Positions 30,223 to 39,461 are shown, counted from the first letter of the stretch. The stretch: 64,000 nucleotides of DNA from Verrucomicrobiales bacterium (GCA_016795385.1 JAEUHI010000036.1:60421-124420); one strand, 5' to 3'. The notes: generated by a model not told the origin, from the letters alone. Numbers and translations are program-made.

Positions 30223-31614
30223 TCACGCCTTTCCCAACAGGTCCCGCATCCCCGCGCTCAGCGCATCGTCCATGCTCGGCGCGCTGTTGGCCACGCTCAC
30301 CTCGTAGCCGCCCTGCGGAAAAGCCTCCTTGGTCGGGACATACCAGGTACCTCCGTCGCCATAGGCCGCCGTCGCGACGAAGCGATCCGGAGCGAGTGAT
30401 TGGGCGCGCAGTTGATACTCGACGAAACTCTCCGCCGGCAGATGCAGCAGGGTGATCCCGTCGAGGTGCAGTGCACTGAGAATGATGGGCTGCTTCGCCG
30501 CGACCCGGCGGATCCAGCTCACCCGCATCGCGGGGCGGATGCGGTTGGCCGGGACGTTCTGCGGATTGCGGACGCTGGCGAGCTCGCCCTCTTCGGTAAA
30601 GGCCGGATTCACCTCAGGCAGGAGGTCGTGGGTGACCCAGCCCACCTTCGCGAGCGGCACGGGAGCCAGCTTCGCCGAGGCCGCGACCATGGCGGCGTGG
30701 AGGCGGTCGGTCAGCTCGATGCGGGCCTGCGGCGAGCCGTCGTTGTACTTGCCCGCCCCGATGTTGCCGGCGCAGCCGGTGAAATACACATGCGTGCATC
30801 CCGGTTCGGCCGCCTGGAGCCGTTTCCGCGCGAGCCCTGGATAATCGCTGCTAACCGCGCCCTGCCCATAGTGGCTCATGGGATGGCAGGCATAATAATG
30901 GCACGAGGCGATCTTTTCCGTGCCGCTGTAAAAAGCGACGGTCTTCAGTTGGGGATCAATGAGTCCCTCCGGCAAGGCGATGAGTTCGGGATCCTTGCAA
31001 GAGCTGCCTCGCATCCGCCGCACCTTGCCATCGGGACCGAGATCGAGCCGCCGATTCCCGGCGATGCGATCGACCTTGGCCTCGGCCGCAGCGACGTGGG
31101 TGAGCGGTTTCGCTTTTGCGAGAGCCTCCTTCACCGCCGCCTTGCCCCGCTCGAGGCAGTCGCGGAAAAAAGCGAGGTCGACGATGTGCATGCCGGCGTT
31201 TTGTTTGGCGATCAGTTTTTCGCTCGCGAGGCAGACAAAGGGCGCGTCGTGTTGGTGGACACATTGCACCGCGACCCGGTCGGGCGTGGTCCCGGCGGCT
31301 TCGGCGAGGGCGCTGCGCCATTGCACGTGGGCATCGTTGAGCAGTCCCGTCCAATCGACCGAGCAGATCACGATGGGATCCCCCGCTCCGAGGAGGACAA
31401 AACCGATCGCCTCGAGCGGGTCGTCGACCGACTTCACCGGCGTGATCCACCCGCCGCAGAGCGGATGACCGGTCGGTGGGGTGACGTCGTAGCGGAAGGG
31501 CGCGATGCGGAATTCGCCTGCGGCAAAGGCGTCGGGCAGCAGCGGCAACGAGGCCCCGGCGGCGAGGGAAGTGCCGAGCCAGCGGCGGCGGGAAAGGGTG
31601 CGGTGGCGGTTCAT
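30223..31614 (-). CDS. Neutral/alkaline ceramidase-like protein, Tat-exported
   Basis: 463 residues with a twin-arginine leader (SRRRWLGTSLAAGASLPLLPDAFA). It is similar to the N-terminal half of the protein at 5120-7243: 'FRYDVTPPTGHPLCGGW', 'AVQCVHQHDAPFVCL' for the first His motif, 'CHYYACHPMSHYGQGAVSSDYPG', and 'FTGCAGNIGAGKYND'. No LamG domain is attached. The biochemical activity of such PVC homologues is unknown. It is upstream of, and probably transcribed with, the DUF1501 gene. Confidence 0.87.
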   Translation of the reverse strand: MNRHRTLSRRRWLGTSLAAGASLPLLPDAFAAGEFRIAPFRYDVTPPTGHPLCGGWITPVKSVDDPLEAIGFVLLGAGDPIVICSVDWTGLLNDAHVQWRSALAEAAGTTPDRVAVQCVHQHDAPFVCLASEKLIAKQNAGMHIVDLAFFRDCLERGKAAVKEALAKAKPLTHVAAAEAKVDRIAGNRRLDLGPDGKVRRMRGSSCKDPELIALPEGLIDPQLKTVAFYSGTEKIASCHYYACHPMSHYGQGAVSSDYPGLARKRLQAAEPGCTHVYFTGCAGNIGAGKYNDGSPQARIELTDRLHAAMVAASAKLAPVPLAKVGWVTHDLLPEVNPAFTEEGELASVRNPQNVPANRIRPAMRVSWIRRVAAKQPIILSALHLDGITLLHLPAESFVEYQLRAQSLAPDRFVATAAYGDGGTWYVPTKEAFPQGGYEVSVANSAPSMDDALSAGMRDLLGKA

Positions 31615-31687
31615 GGGGCGAGACTAGCGGAAAGGGCGGAGGGCGATCACCCGCGCCATCGCGTAGCAGCCCCCAAGGAGGGGCGGC

Positions 31688-31743
31688 ATTCCTGTCGCCC
31701 GGCTCATCCGATCCCAAGCCCCGGCCGGTCGCGGGACAGGAAT
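31688..31743. repeat. Inverted repeat in the 31.6-31.8 kb spacer
   Basis: attcctgtc (31688-31696) and gacaggaat (31735-31743) are perfect 9-nt arms around a 38-nt GC-rich loop. The rest of the spacer 31615-31822 is GC-rich with no gene or promoter that I can defend. The phrase 'ggcggcattcctgtcgcccgg' looks like a dispersed palindromic repeat. Confidence 0.5.
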
Positions 31744-31822
31744 CGAAGCGAAGCGGAGATAGCCACCCGAAGGGTGCCCGGAGGGCGAGAGCGCCGAGGC
31801 AATGTCCCTCCTCCTTGTCCCA

Positions 31823-32707
31823 TCACTCCTTCAACATCGCCTCCATCCGCTCGACGTTCGCCTTCATCACCGCCAACCAATCGCCCTCGGCGGGGCGATT
31901 GGCGCAGGGGGCGAAGACGACGCTTTTCAATCCAAGCTTCGCGACGGCGGCGATGTTGGCTTCGCTTGGCGCGTCTTCCCAGATCATCCAGGTCGCGGGA
32001 TGTTTGGCGAGGATGGCTTTCAGATCGGCGAGATCGCTGTCTTTGATCTCCATCTCCGGCTCCCACTCGATGCCTTCGATCTTCAGTCCATAGGCCCGCG
32101 CGAAGTATTGGTAGATCGGATGCGACGCCACGAGCGGCTTGTCACCCCACGCTTTGCCGAAGGCCTTGAGACGTCCGTCGAGCTCCGAGAGATCGGCGAG
32201 CAGGGCGGCGAGATTTTCATCGATCTTCGCGGCGGCATCGGGCTGGGCCTGTTTGAAGCGTGCGGCGATCGCCTCGGCCTGCATCGCGGCCTGGGAAAGA
32301 TCGATCCAGGTCGTGAAAGCGGTCCCGGCATGGGAATGGACGCTGCCATCACCGTGACGGTGCTCCTTGCCCGGGGCTTTGAGGAATTTCGACGAAAAGG
32401 CCTTCGAGGTATCGACCTGGGGCGAGGTCTTCAACGAGACCCGCTTGATCCATTTCTCGTAGTCGGCTCCGTTCCTCAGAATGAGATCGGCCTTTTGAAA
32501 GGCCCCCACCTCGGACTTGCCCGGCTTCCAGAAAGCGGGATCCACCTCCGGATCGACGATGTAGTTCAATTCAAAGGCATCGGTGGCGAGCCGCTCCGCG
32601 AAGTAGTGGAGCGGGTAATTGGTCGACTGGACCACCGTCTTTTTCTGGGCGAAGGCCGGAAGCGTGGTCGCGAGAAGAACGAGGGCAAAGTGCGGAAGGG
32701 ATTTCAT
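31823..32707 (-). CDS. Zinc/manganese ABC transporter substrate-binding protein (ZnuA/TroA family)
   Basis: 294 residues with a signal peptide (MKSLPHFALVLLATTLPAFA). Family features are 'VQSTNYPLHYFAERLATDAFELNYIV', a short metal-sensor loop 'EHRHGDGSVHSHAG', 'FTTWIDLSQAAMQAEAIA', 'VASHPIYQYFARAYGLKIEGI' with a ligand His, and 'MIWEDAPSEANIAAV'. The His-rich loop favours Zn2+. No ZnuB or ZnuC gene is adjacent, so the permease and ATPase must be elsewhere. A globin gene lies upstream on the same strand. Confidence 0.9.
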   Translation of the reverse strand: MKSLPHFALVLLATTLPAFAQKKTVVQSTNYPLHYFAERLATDAFELNYIVDPEVDPAFWKPGKSEVGAFQKADLILRNGADYEKWIKRVSLKTSPQVDTSKAFSSKFLKAPGKEHRHGDGSVHSHAGTAFTTWIDLSQAAMQAEAIAARFKQAQPDAAAKIDENLAALLADLSELDGRLKAFGKAWGDKPLVASHPIYQYFARAYGLKIEGIEWEPEMEIKDSDLADLKAILAKHPATWMIWEDAPSEANIAAVAKLGLKSVVFAPCANRPAEGDWLAVMKANVERMEAMLKE

Positions 32708-32781
32708 GGCAGGGGCTCAGTGCTACAACCTCTCATAACGTTCAACTTTTGAAAAACCCACGAACACGAATGCGATTTCCA

Positions 32782-32825
32782 CCCATGACTCATGACCCAT
32801 GACCCATGACCCATGACCCATGACT
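32782..32825. repeat. 7-bp tandem repeat (cccatga)n
   Basis: About six copies of cccatga, the outer ones with a base change (cccatgactc), run up to the stop codon of the globin gene. The array is AT-richer than its surroundings and prone to slippage. A change in copy number would alter the spacer between the globin and the ZnuA-like gene. Confidence 0.85.
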
Positions 32826-33235
32826 CACTCTTCCCGGTTGCGCATGAAGTCGGCGACCTGGTCGAAAAACGCGCCCAGATTCACGCGCGCCTCTCCTGAC
32901 ACACCCACCTCATCCATCGCCCCGCCCATCAGCTCGAGCCAACGGTCGCGCTCGGCTTCGCCGATCGAGAAAGGAATGTGCCGCATCCGCAGCCGGGGAT
33001 GTCCGCGCTCCTGGATGTAGCGGTCCGATCCTCCGAAACGGAAAATCAGAAAGTCCGCGAGCCGTTTTTCCGATCCCTCCCAATCCTCGGGCGGATACAT
33101 CGGGCCGATCAGGTCATCCGCGCGCACCCTCCGGTAAAAGGCCGCGACGAGACGGGCGAACCCGTCTTCTCCCAGAGCATCCATCACCACCGCTTCCATA
33201 TCCGGGAGAAAAAGGCCGCCGCGGATCGGAATCAC
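32825..33235 (-). CDS. Group II truncated hemoglobin (trHbO-like)
   Basis: A 136-residue globin. Motifs are 'FARLVAAFYRRVRADDLIGPMYPPEDWEGSEKRLADFLIFRFGGSDRYIQERGHPRLRMRHIPFSIGEAERDRWLELM': the FYxxVxxD helix B/C start, the group II Gly-Gly, and the proximal His in RGHPRLRMRH. The listed start is a GTG; an ATG 12 codons in (33199) fits the family's usual length equally well. Group II globins bind O2/NO and often help in oxidative or nitrosative stress. The stop codon touches the 7-bp tandem repeat. Confidence 0.92.
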   Translation of the reverse strand: MIPIRGGLFLPDMEAVVMDALGEDGFARLVAAFYRRVRADDLIGPMYPPEDWEGSEKRLADFLIFRFGGSDRYIQERGHPRLRMRHIPFSIGEAERDRWLELMGGAMDEVGVSGEARVNLGAFFDQVADFMRNREE

Positions 33236-33335
33236 GCGCCATTTCCACCGCGATCACCTACCCCATTGTGACTTGATTTCACTTTCCTCAGCGGCCTAGC
33301 TTTACTGAGTTTTCTAGAAACGATTCCCCCACGGT

Positions 33336-34835
33336 ATGAAACGCTCTCTTCTCTCCGGTATCTTCTTGACGGCAGCCTGCGCCGCGGCCCCCGCCCACGC
33401 CGACGCGACCAAAAGCCAGCTTTACAAGGATCTGGTCGCACCCGTCCTCGAAGCCAAGTGCAACAACTGCCACGGCGCCGAGAAGCCCAAGGGCAAGCTG
33501 AGCATGATTTCAATCGAGGCCATCCTCAAGGGCGGCAACGAAGGACCCGCCGTGGTCGCCGGCAAGGTGGACGAAAGTCCCCTCCTCCAGCGCGTTTATC
33601 TGCCGCTGAATGACGACGAGCACATGCCGCCGGAAGACAAGGAGCAGCTCACCGAGCAGGAGACCGCCCTCCTCGCTTTCTGGATCAACAGCGGAGCCAA
33701 AGCCACCGGGACGGTCGCCGATTTCAAGCCCGACGAGAAGGCCCTCGCCGCGGCGAATCATGTGTTGGGCAATTTGCCGAAGCCCAAGGAGAGCGCGGTG
33801 GCAAAAGCCGACGCTCCGAAGGTCGACCCCGCGATGGAGAAGCTCGTGAAGGAAACGATCGGCCGCGTCGAGAAGACGGGTGCCTCTCTCATGGCGATCG
33901 CCCAGGACACACCCGAGCTGCGCTTCAGCGCTCTCAATGTGAGCAAGGAATTCAGCGATGACAAACTCGCCGAGCTGAAGCCGATCGCCTCGCAGATCAA
34001 GTGGATGGACCTCGCCCGCACCCAGGTGACGGACAAAGGCCTCGCCCATGTCGCCGGCATGACGAATCTCACCCGCCTTCACCTGGAGAACACGACCGTC
34101 ACCGACGCCGGTCTCGATTCGCTGAAAGGCCTCGCCAACCTCGAATACCTGAACCTCTACGGCACCCAGGTCTCCGACGCCGGCCTGGAGAAACTGTCCG
34201 GCTTGAAGAACCTCAAGAAGGTCTTCGTCTGGCAGACCAAGGTGACCGACGCCGGAGCCGCGAAACTCGCCGCCGCCGTCCCCGGGATCGACATCAACAC
34301 CGGATGGAAAGAGCCCCAGGCCCAGCCTGCCGCCCTCGCCGCCAACACCGCCGCCAAACCGGCCATGCCCGCTGCGGCTACCCCGGCTCCTGCGGCGAAG
34401 CCTGCCACTCCGGCTCCGGCGACGCCTGCTCCGGCGGCGAAACCGACGACTCCGGCTCCCGCCCCCGCGGCGAAACCCGCCACGCCCGCACCCGCCACGC
34501 CCGCACCCACCACGCCGGCCCCGGCCCCGGCCCCGAAACCGGCCACGACGACTCCCGCACCTGCCCCCGCGCCTGCCCCTGCGGCTGCGGCCAAACCGGC
34601 GGTGGACCCGATGTTCCAGAAGGCCGTGACCGAGGTCGAGGCTGCCGCGACCGAGGCCGCCAAGCGGGCCGCCCAAGCCAAGACGGATTTCGACAATGCG
34701 ATCAAGGCCGTCGAAGAAGCCACGAAACGCGCCGAAGCACTGAAAGTGAGCTCGGAAAAGGCCACCGCGGTCGCCGCCGAGACGAAAGCCGCGCTGGATC
34801 AGCTGAAGAAAGCGGTGGAAACCAGCAAGAAGTGA
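33336..34835 (+). CDS. c-type cytochrome with leucine-rich repeats, Ala-Pro linker and coiled coil
   Basis: 499 residues with a signal peptide (MKRSLLSGIFLTAACAAAPAHA). A PSCyt1-like heme domain follows (~25-130, 'VLEAKCNNCHGAEKPKGKLSM', later 'DDEHMPPEDKEQL' with a Met ligand). Next is a spacer, then about four leucine-rich repeats (~200-320; 'LTRLHLENTTVTDAGLDSLKGLANLEYLNLYGTQVSDAGLEKL'). Then comes a ~95-residue low-complexity Ala/Pro/Thr/Lys linker (nt ~34320-34600) and a C-terminal coiled coil rich in Ala/Lys/Glu. It is likely periplasmic, tethering a redox domain to a scaffold. A strong terminator follows 74 nt after the stop. Confidence 0.85.
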   Translation: MKRSLLSGIFLTAACAAAPAHADATKSQLYKDLVAPVLEAKCNNCHGAEKPKGKLSMISIEAILKGGNEGPAVVAGKVDESPLLQRVYLPLNDDEHMPPEDKEQLTEQETALLAFWINSGAKATGTVADFKPDEKALAAANHVLGNLPKPKESAVAKADAPKVDPAMEKLVKETIGRVEKTGASLMAIAQDTPELRFSALNVSKEFSDDKLAELKPIASQIKWMDLARTQVTDKGLAHVAGMTNLTRLHLENTTVTDAGLDSLKGLANLEYLNLYGTQVSDAGLEKLSGLKNLKKVFVWQTKVTDAGAAKLAAAVPGIDINTGWKEPQAQPAALAANTAAKPAMPAAATPAPAAKPATPAPATPAPAAKPTTPAPAPAAKPATPAPATPAPTTPAPAPAPKPATTTPAPAPAPAPAAAAKPAVDPMFQKAVTEVEAAATEAAKRAAQAKTDFDNAIKAVEEATKRAEALKVSSEKATAVAAETKAALDQLKKAVETSKK

Positions 34836-34908
34836 CCAGTTTTCACGACCTCCGTCAGTCCAGGTAGGACTCTTTGTCCCACCTTGTCGACGGAATGTGA
34901 CTCCAATG

Positions 34909-34936
34909 AAAAGGGCGGATCAAAACCCGCCCTTTT
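34909..34936. terminator. Bidirectional rho-independent terminator
   Basis: AAAAGGGCGG-atcaaaac-CCGCCCTTTT is a perfect 10-bp stem with A-rich and T-rich ends. It lies between the convergent LRR-cytochrome and coiled-coil genes, so it can stop both. A second 9-bp imperfect hairpin (34863-34885) precedes it without a T-run. Confidence 0.85.
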
Positions 34937-34964
34937 TCGTTGAAAATGAGGAAGTCGTCGCCTC

Positions 34965-35426
34965 TCACCTCGCCGAAAGCGATTCCCGCATCCGCTCGAT
35001 GCTGCCGGCGAGCGACTCGAGATGTTCGCGGGTGACGCGCAGGGTCTCGTTCAGTTCGAGCATCGCCTCGCGTGCGTTCCGGGCGTGCAACTCATGGTCG
35101 ATGGGTTGCTCCGTCTCGATTCCCTCCTGACCGAACTCCACGACGTTGTCAGCATTCCGCTCCACCCGTTCACGCTCGGACTCGGGTTGGAAGGGACGCA
35201 GGGCCCGCTCGATCCGGCTTTGGATGCGCATGACGCGGCCCGCGATCTGGGATTTGAGCTCTTCCGCGTGGGAAATCAGCCTTCCCTCGAGAGCCTCGAG
35301 ACGGGCCTCCATACGATCTCCACGGCTGGATTGGCTCATCTCCACAGCGTCCGACGGCACTGAAGCCAGCGCGTGTTCCCGGGCAATCCGTCCGTCCGTA
35401 GCGGTAAAAAAGGGCACTCGAATCAT
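34965..35426 (-). CDS. Hypothetical coiled-coil protein
   Basis: 153 residues, very charged and largely helical: 'RMEARLEALEGRLISHAEELKSQIAGRVMRIQSRIERALRPF' and 'NAREAMLELNETLRVTREHLESLAGSIERMRESL' are two heptad-like segments. There is no signal peptide, membrane helix or known domain that I recognise. Upstream (35427-35500) is unusually AT-rich and shared with the divergent phosphofructokinase promoter region. It could be a small structural or regulatory protein; no function is assigned. Confidence 0.7.
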   Translation of the reverse strand: MIRVPFFTATDGRIAREHALASVPSDAVEMSQSSRGDRMEARLEALEGRLISHAEELKSQIAGRVMRIQSRIERALRPFQPESERERVERNADNVVEFGQEGIETEQPIDHELHARNAREAMLELNETLRVTREHLESLAGSIERMRESLSAR

Positions 35427-35603
35427 GAGAAGAATCAGAATTAACGAAATGTAACGAAAAACTCAATATTTATCAATAGTTAATGTATCCGTAATAAATT
35501 TCGTCGTCTTCGAAGCCCGGGTTTCCGGTGTCTTGACTTCCCTTCGAATCGTTGGAAGGTGCGCCGAGGAAACCCCTTCCATTCCCAGTACCCTAACAGA
35601 TTG

Positions 35604-36818
35604 ATGAGAATCGCCTTTTTGACCGCCGGTGGCATTGCGCCCTGTCTTTCCGCCTCCATCGGAGGCTTGATCGAGCAATACAACCAGCTCGCTCCCGATG
35701 CCGACCTCGTGGGTTACCTCAACGGCTACCAGGGTCTCCTCCTCGGCAAATCCTACCACTTTCCGAAGCAGGTGCGGGAGAAGGCCTCGATCTTCTACAA
35801 CTTCGGCGGCAGTCCGATCGGCAACAGCCGGGTGAAACTCACCAACGTCGACGACTGCACGAAGCGTGGCCTCGTGAAGCCCGGGGAAAACCCGCTCCAG
35901 GTCGCGGCCGAGCGCCTGAAGAATGACAAGGTCGACATCCTCCACACCATCGGTGGCGATGATACGAACTCGACCGCCGCCGATCTCGCCGCCTACCTCA
36001 AGGAAAACGGCTACGACCTCACCGTCGTCGGTCTGCCCAAGACGATCGACAACGACGTTTTCCCGATCAAACAAACGCTCGGTGCCTGGACCGCGGCCCA
36101 TCAGAGCGCGAGGTTCTTCAAGAACGTCGCCAACGAAAACACCACGAGCGCCCGCCAGCTCATCATCCACGAGGTGATGGGACGTCACTGCGGCTGGCTC
36201 ACCGGCCGCGCCGCCTACGATTACCATGAGAGCCTGCACCAGTATGACTGGCTCCCCGAGGCTCTCCTCCACCAGATCCGCTGGGATATCGATGCCGTCT
36301 GGGTCCCCGAGATGGAGATCGACATGGAAGCCGAGATCGACCGCCTCAACATCGAGATGGACCGCAACGACAGCGTGAACATCTTCCTCAGCGAAGGGGC
36401 CGGACTCGACAACATCATCGCCGAGATGAAAGCCGAAGGAAAGGAGCCCGCCAAGGACGCCTTCGGCCACTACCGCCTCGATTCCGTGAACGTCGGCAAT
36501 TGGTTCGCTTCGCGCCTCAAGGACAAGCTCGGAGCCGAGAAGGTGCTGGTGCAGAAGAGCGGTTATTTCGCCCGCAGCGCCGCCCCCAATCCCGACGATC
36601 TCGAACTGATCAAGGCGAGCTGCGCCCAAGCCGCGAAGTCGGCCCTCGAAGGCGTCTCCGGAGTCGCCGGTCTCGACGAGGACAACGGCGATGTCATGAG
36701 CACGATCGCCTTCCCCCGCATCAAGGGCGGCAAACCCTTCGACATCGACGAAAGCTGGTTCACGAACCTGCTTGTCGAGATCAACCAGCCCAAGGGCCGG
36801 CGGATCGAGGCGCATTGA
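35604..36818 (+). CDS. pfp: Pyrophosphate-dependent 6-phosphofructokinase
   Basis: 404 residues from the ATG giving 'MRIAFLTAGGIAPCLSASIGG'. It phosphorylates fructose-6-phosphate, reversibly, using PPi. The diagnostic residues are GGDD (117-120; ATP enzymes have GGDG) and PKTIDND (145-151), whose Lys replaces the Gly of ATP-dependent enzymes. MGRHCGWL (192-199) is the substrate loop. It is a stand-alone gene, divergent from the coiled-coil gene, in the cytosol. PPi use suits organisms with reversible glycolysis. Confidence 0.93.
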   Translation: MRIAFLTAGGIAPCLSASIGGLIEQYNQLAPDADLVGYLNGYQGLLLGKSYHFPKQVREKASIFYNFGGSPIGNSRVKLTNVDDCTKRGLVKPGENPLQVAAERLKNDKVDILHTIGGDDTNSTAADLAAYLKENGYDLTVVGLPKTIDNDVFPIKQTLGAWTAAHQSARFFKNVANENTTSARQLIIHEVMGRHCGWLTGRAAYDYHESLHQYDWLPEALLHQIRWDIDAVWVPEMEIDMEAEIDRLNIEMDRNDSVNIFLSEGAGLDNIIAEMKAEGKEPAKDAFGHYRLDSVNVGNWFASRLKDKLGAEKVLVQKSGYFARSAAPNPDDLELIKASCAQAAKSALEGVSGVAGLDEDNGDVMSTIAFPRIKGGKPFDIDESWFTNLLVEINQPKGRRIEAH

Positions 36819-36844
36819 GGTGGCCGGCGGAAAATCGCCTTTCC

Positions 36845-38425
36845 CTACCCCAACCTTTCCGCGCAGCGCATCCCGTCGAGGGCGGCGCTGACGATGCCTC
36901 CGGCGAAGCCGGCGCCCTCGCCGCAGGGATAGAGCCCTCGCACCTCGGGATGCTCGAGGCTGTCGGGATCTCGGGGAATGCGGACGGGCGAACTGGTGCG
37001 GGTCTCGAAGCCGATGAGGCCGGCCTCTTCTCCCGTGTAGCCAGGCATGCGTTTGCCGAACATTTTCAATCCCTCCTTCATCCGCGAGACAATGAAGGCG
37101 GGCATCAGTTCGTCGAGGCGGGCCGGTTTCACCCCGGGCTTGTAGCTGGTCTCGGGGAGCTCGGTCGAGTCGCGGCGGGCGACGAAATCCATGGCGCGCT
37201 GACCGGGGGCCGTTTGCCCTCCGCCTCCGGCCTGTTTGGCGAGTTGCTCGAGATGCTTTTGAAAGGCGATCCCGGCGAGGACGCCGTGTTCCTCGAGGAA
37301 ATCCTTCGTGTCCTCGGGCTCGACCGTGACGACGAGTCCGCTGTTGGCGAAGGGGGAGTCGCGCTTCGAAAGGCTCATTCCATTCACGACCACTTCGTCA
37401 TTCTCCGTCGCCGCGGGCACGATGAATCCACCGGGGCACATGCAAAAGGAATGGACCCCACGGTCGCGGATCTTCGTGGCGAGCACGTAGCTGGCCGCCG
37501 GCAAAAGACGCGGTCGCTCGAGCCCCCGGTCGTAGTGGTATTGCAGGCTGTCGATGAGCGGCTGGGGATGCTCGATGCGCACGCCGACGGCGAAGGGCTT
37601 TTGTTCGAGCCGGATCCCCTTCCCTGCGAGGAGCCGGTAGATGTCGCGTGCCGAATGACCCGTGGCGAGAATGACGGCGTCGCCCGGAACTTCTTCCGCC
37701 TCGTTGACGACGACTCCGCGGACGGCGCCACCGTCGAGGAGCAGGTCGGTGACCTTCGCGCCAAAACGCACCTCGCCTCCCACCCCGCGGATGCTTTCGC
37801 GGATCGCCTTCACGACGTTGGGCAACAGATTCGAGCCGATGTGGGGATGGGCGTCGATGAGGATGCGCTCGGGCGCGCCATGGGCGACGAGGACCTCGTA
37901 GACTTTGCGCACGGGACCACGCTTCGTGGCGCGGGTGTAGAGTTTGCCGTCGGAAAAGGTGCCCGCGCCGCCTTCACCGAAGCAATAGTTCGAATCCTCG
38001 ATGACGGTGCCGTGGCGCAGGATGGGAGCGAGGTCGTAGCGGCGCGCCGAGGCATCCTTGCCACGCTCGAAGACGATGGGCCGCCAGCCGCGCTCGATCG
38101 CGGTGAGGGCGGCGAAGAGTCCGGCCGGTCCGCTGCCGATGATGAGGACGGTCTTTTTCGCCGCCGAGACATCCGGCAGATCGACGCGGATCGGCTCCTC
38201 CTCGGGGAGCGGCAGATCGAGGCCCACCTCGAAACGGAGCTGCACCTTGATCTGCGGCTTGCGCGCGTCGATCGAGTGTTTGCGCAGCCTCAGGGTGCGG
38301 ATGCGGCCGGGATGGACGTCGAGTTTGCGGGCGACGGCCTTGCGTTGCGCGGTCTCGTCTTCGGAAAGATCGAGCGGCAGGATGACATCCACGGTGAGGA
38401 TGTCGGATTCGGAGGCATCTTCCAT
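36845..38425 (-). CDS. NAD(P)/FAD-dependent oxidoreductase (COG2509-like)
   Basis: 526 residues from the ATG at 38425, 7 nt after the thiG stop. An N-terminal ~90-residue domain ('VDVILPLDLSEDETAQRKAVARKLDVHPGRIRTLRLRKHSIDAR') precedes the Rossmann FAD site 'VLIIGSGPAGLFAALTAIERGWRPIVFERG'. Further family phrases are 'NYCFGEGGAGTFSDGKLYTRATKRG', 'VILATGHSARDIYRLL', 'MCPGGFIVPAATENDEVVVNGMS' and a C-terminal 'YPCGEGAGFAGGIVSAALDGM'. The enzyme's substrate is unknown. It is too long and too different for ThiO glycine oxidase, although the position after thiG makes a thiamine-linked redox role tempting. Confidence 0.9.
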   Translation of the reverse strand: MEDASESDILTVDVILPLDLSEDETAQRKAVARKLDVHPGRIRTLRLRKHSIDARKPQIKVQLRFEVGLDLPLPEEEPIRVDLPDVSAAKKTVLIIGSGPAGLFAALTAIERGWRPIVFERGKDASARRYDLAPILRHGTVIEDSNYCFGEGGAGTFSDGKLYTRATKRGPVRKVYEVLVAHGAPERILIDAHPHIGSNLLPNVVKAIRESIRGVGGEVRFGAKVTDLLLDGGAVRGVVVNEAEEVPGDAVILATGHSARDIYRLLAGKGIRLEQKPFAVGVRIEHPQPLIDSLQYHYDRGLERPRLLPAASYVLATKIRDRGVHSFCMCPGGFIVPAATENDEVVVNGMSLSKRDSPFANSGLVVTVEPEDTKDFLEEHGVLAGIAFQKHLEQLAKQAGGGGQTAPGQRAMDFVARRDSTELPETSYKPGVKPARLDELMPAFIVSRMKEGLKMFGKRMPGYTGEEAGLIGFETRTSSPVRIPRDPDSLEHPEVRGLYPCGEGAGFAGGIVSAALDGMRCAERLG

Positions 38426-38432
38426 GGCGATA

Positions 38433-39230
38433 TCACTCGTGACCGCCCTGGAAGAGGAAGCCGGTGAGAGGACTGCTCGCCGAAGCGGCGGTGGCGACTT
38501 CGGGCACACCGCCCGATTCGTAGGCGATGCGTCCGGCCTCCACCGCCATCTTGAAGGCTCCGGCCACGGCGACGGGATCTCCGGCGATGGCGATGGCGGT
38601 GTTGACGAGGACGGCGTCGGCCCCCATTTCGAGCGCTTCGGCGGCATGACTGGGGCGGCCGAGTCCCGCATCGATCACGACCGGCACGGTGGCCTGGGCG
38701 ATGATGATCTCGATCTGCCGTTTCGTGGCGATGCCTTGGTTCGACCCGATCGGAGCGCCGAGCGGCATCACCGTCGCGGTGCCGACATCCTGGAGCCGTT
38801 TCGCGAGGACGGGATCGGCGTTGATGTAGGGCAGCACGATGAACCCCTCTTTCACGAGAATCTCCGCGGCCTTGAGCGTTTCGATCGGATCGGGCAGCAG
38901 ATAAGTGGGATCGGGATGGATCTCGAGTTTCACCCACTTCGGCAATCCCGCCGAGACCGCGAGGCGGGCGAGGCGCACCGCTTCCTCCGCGTTCATCGCC
39001 CCCGAAGTGTTCGGGAGGAGGAGGTAACGCTGCGGATCAATGAAATCGAGGATGTTCGCGTAAGGATCCCCCTTCCCGCTGAGATCGGCGCGGCGTAGGG
39101 CCACGGTCACGATTTCGGTGCCCGAGGCGGCGAGGGCATCGCGCATGACCTCGTTCGACGAGAATTTGCCGGTCCCCAGCATGAGACGCGAGGAAAAGGT
39201 GCGATCGGCGATGACGAGAGGGGCGGACAC
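38433..39230 (-). CDS. thiG: Thiazole synthase ThiG
   Basis: A 265-residue TIM-barrel enzyme that builds the thiazole ring of thiamine from deoxyxylulose-5-phosphate, dehydroglycine and ThiS thiocarboxylate. Signature phrases are '[34 protein letters not shown]', '[22 protein letters not shown]', '[17 protein letters not shown]' with the Schiff-base Lys at about 101, '[13 protein letters not shown]' and '[31 protein letters not shown]'. The start is GTG without an obvious ribosome site. No thiS, thiC or thiH is adjacent. No TPP riboswitch was seen upstream, but a terminator-like hairpin lies ~75 nt ahead. Confidence 0.96.
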   Translation of the reverse strand: MSAPLVIADRTFSSRLMLGTGKFSSNEVMRDALAASGTEIVTVALRRADLSGKGDPYANILDFIDPQRYLLLPNTSGAMNAEEAVRLARLAVSAGLPKWVKLEIHPDPTYLLPDPIETLKAAEILVKEGFIVLPYINADPVLAKRLQDVGTATVMPLGAPIGSNQGIATKRQIEIIIAQATVPVVIDAGLGRPSHAAEALEMGADAVLVNTAIAIAGDPVAVAGAFKMAVEAGRIAYESGGVPEVATAASASSPLTGFLFQGGHE

Positions 39231-39304
39231 GGCGGAGGAAAGGTTGGTCCCGGAGCGTCAGGCCCCGGGGCCGGAAAATTACGGGAAGCTCCGGAAAGCT
39301 CCAC

Positions 39305-39340
39305 AAAAAAACCTCTCCGATTTCTCGGAGAGGTTCTTTT
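39305..39340 (-). terminator. Strong hairpin with T-run between mscL and thiG
   Basis: AACCTCTCCGA-tttc-TCGGAGAGGTT is a perfect 11-bp stem (39310-39335). Read on the minus strand it is followed by seven Ts; read on the plus strand by CTTTT. It is either the mscL terminator, 166 nt after the stop, or an attenuator in the thiG leader, or it ends a small RNA made from this spacer. Confidence 0.8.
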
Positions 39341-39461
39341 AGATTCGTAAGCCCGCACAACCAGGCTCACCACAACAACCAAGCAATGAAACTCAGGGTC
39401 AACAACTACCCTTTCAACAACAGGAAGAGATTACCTGATTTTCTCGGCGTCGTCTACAATT

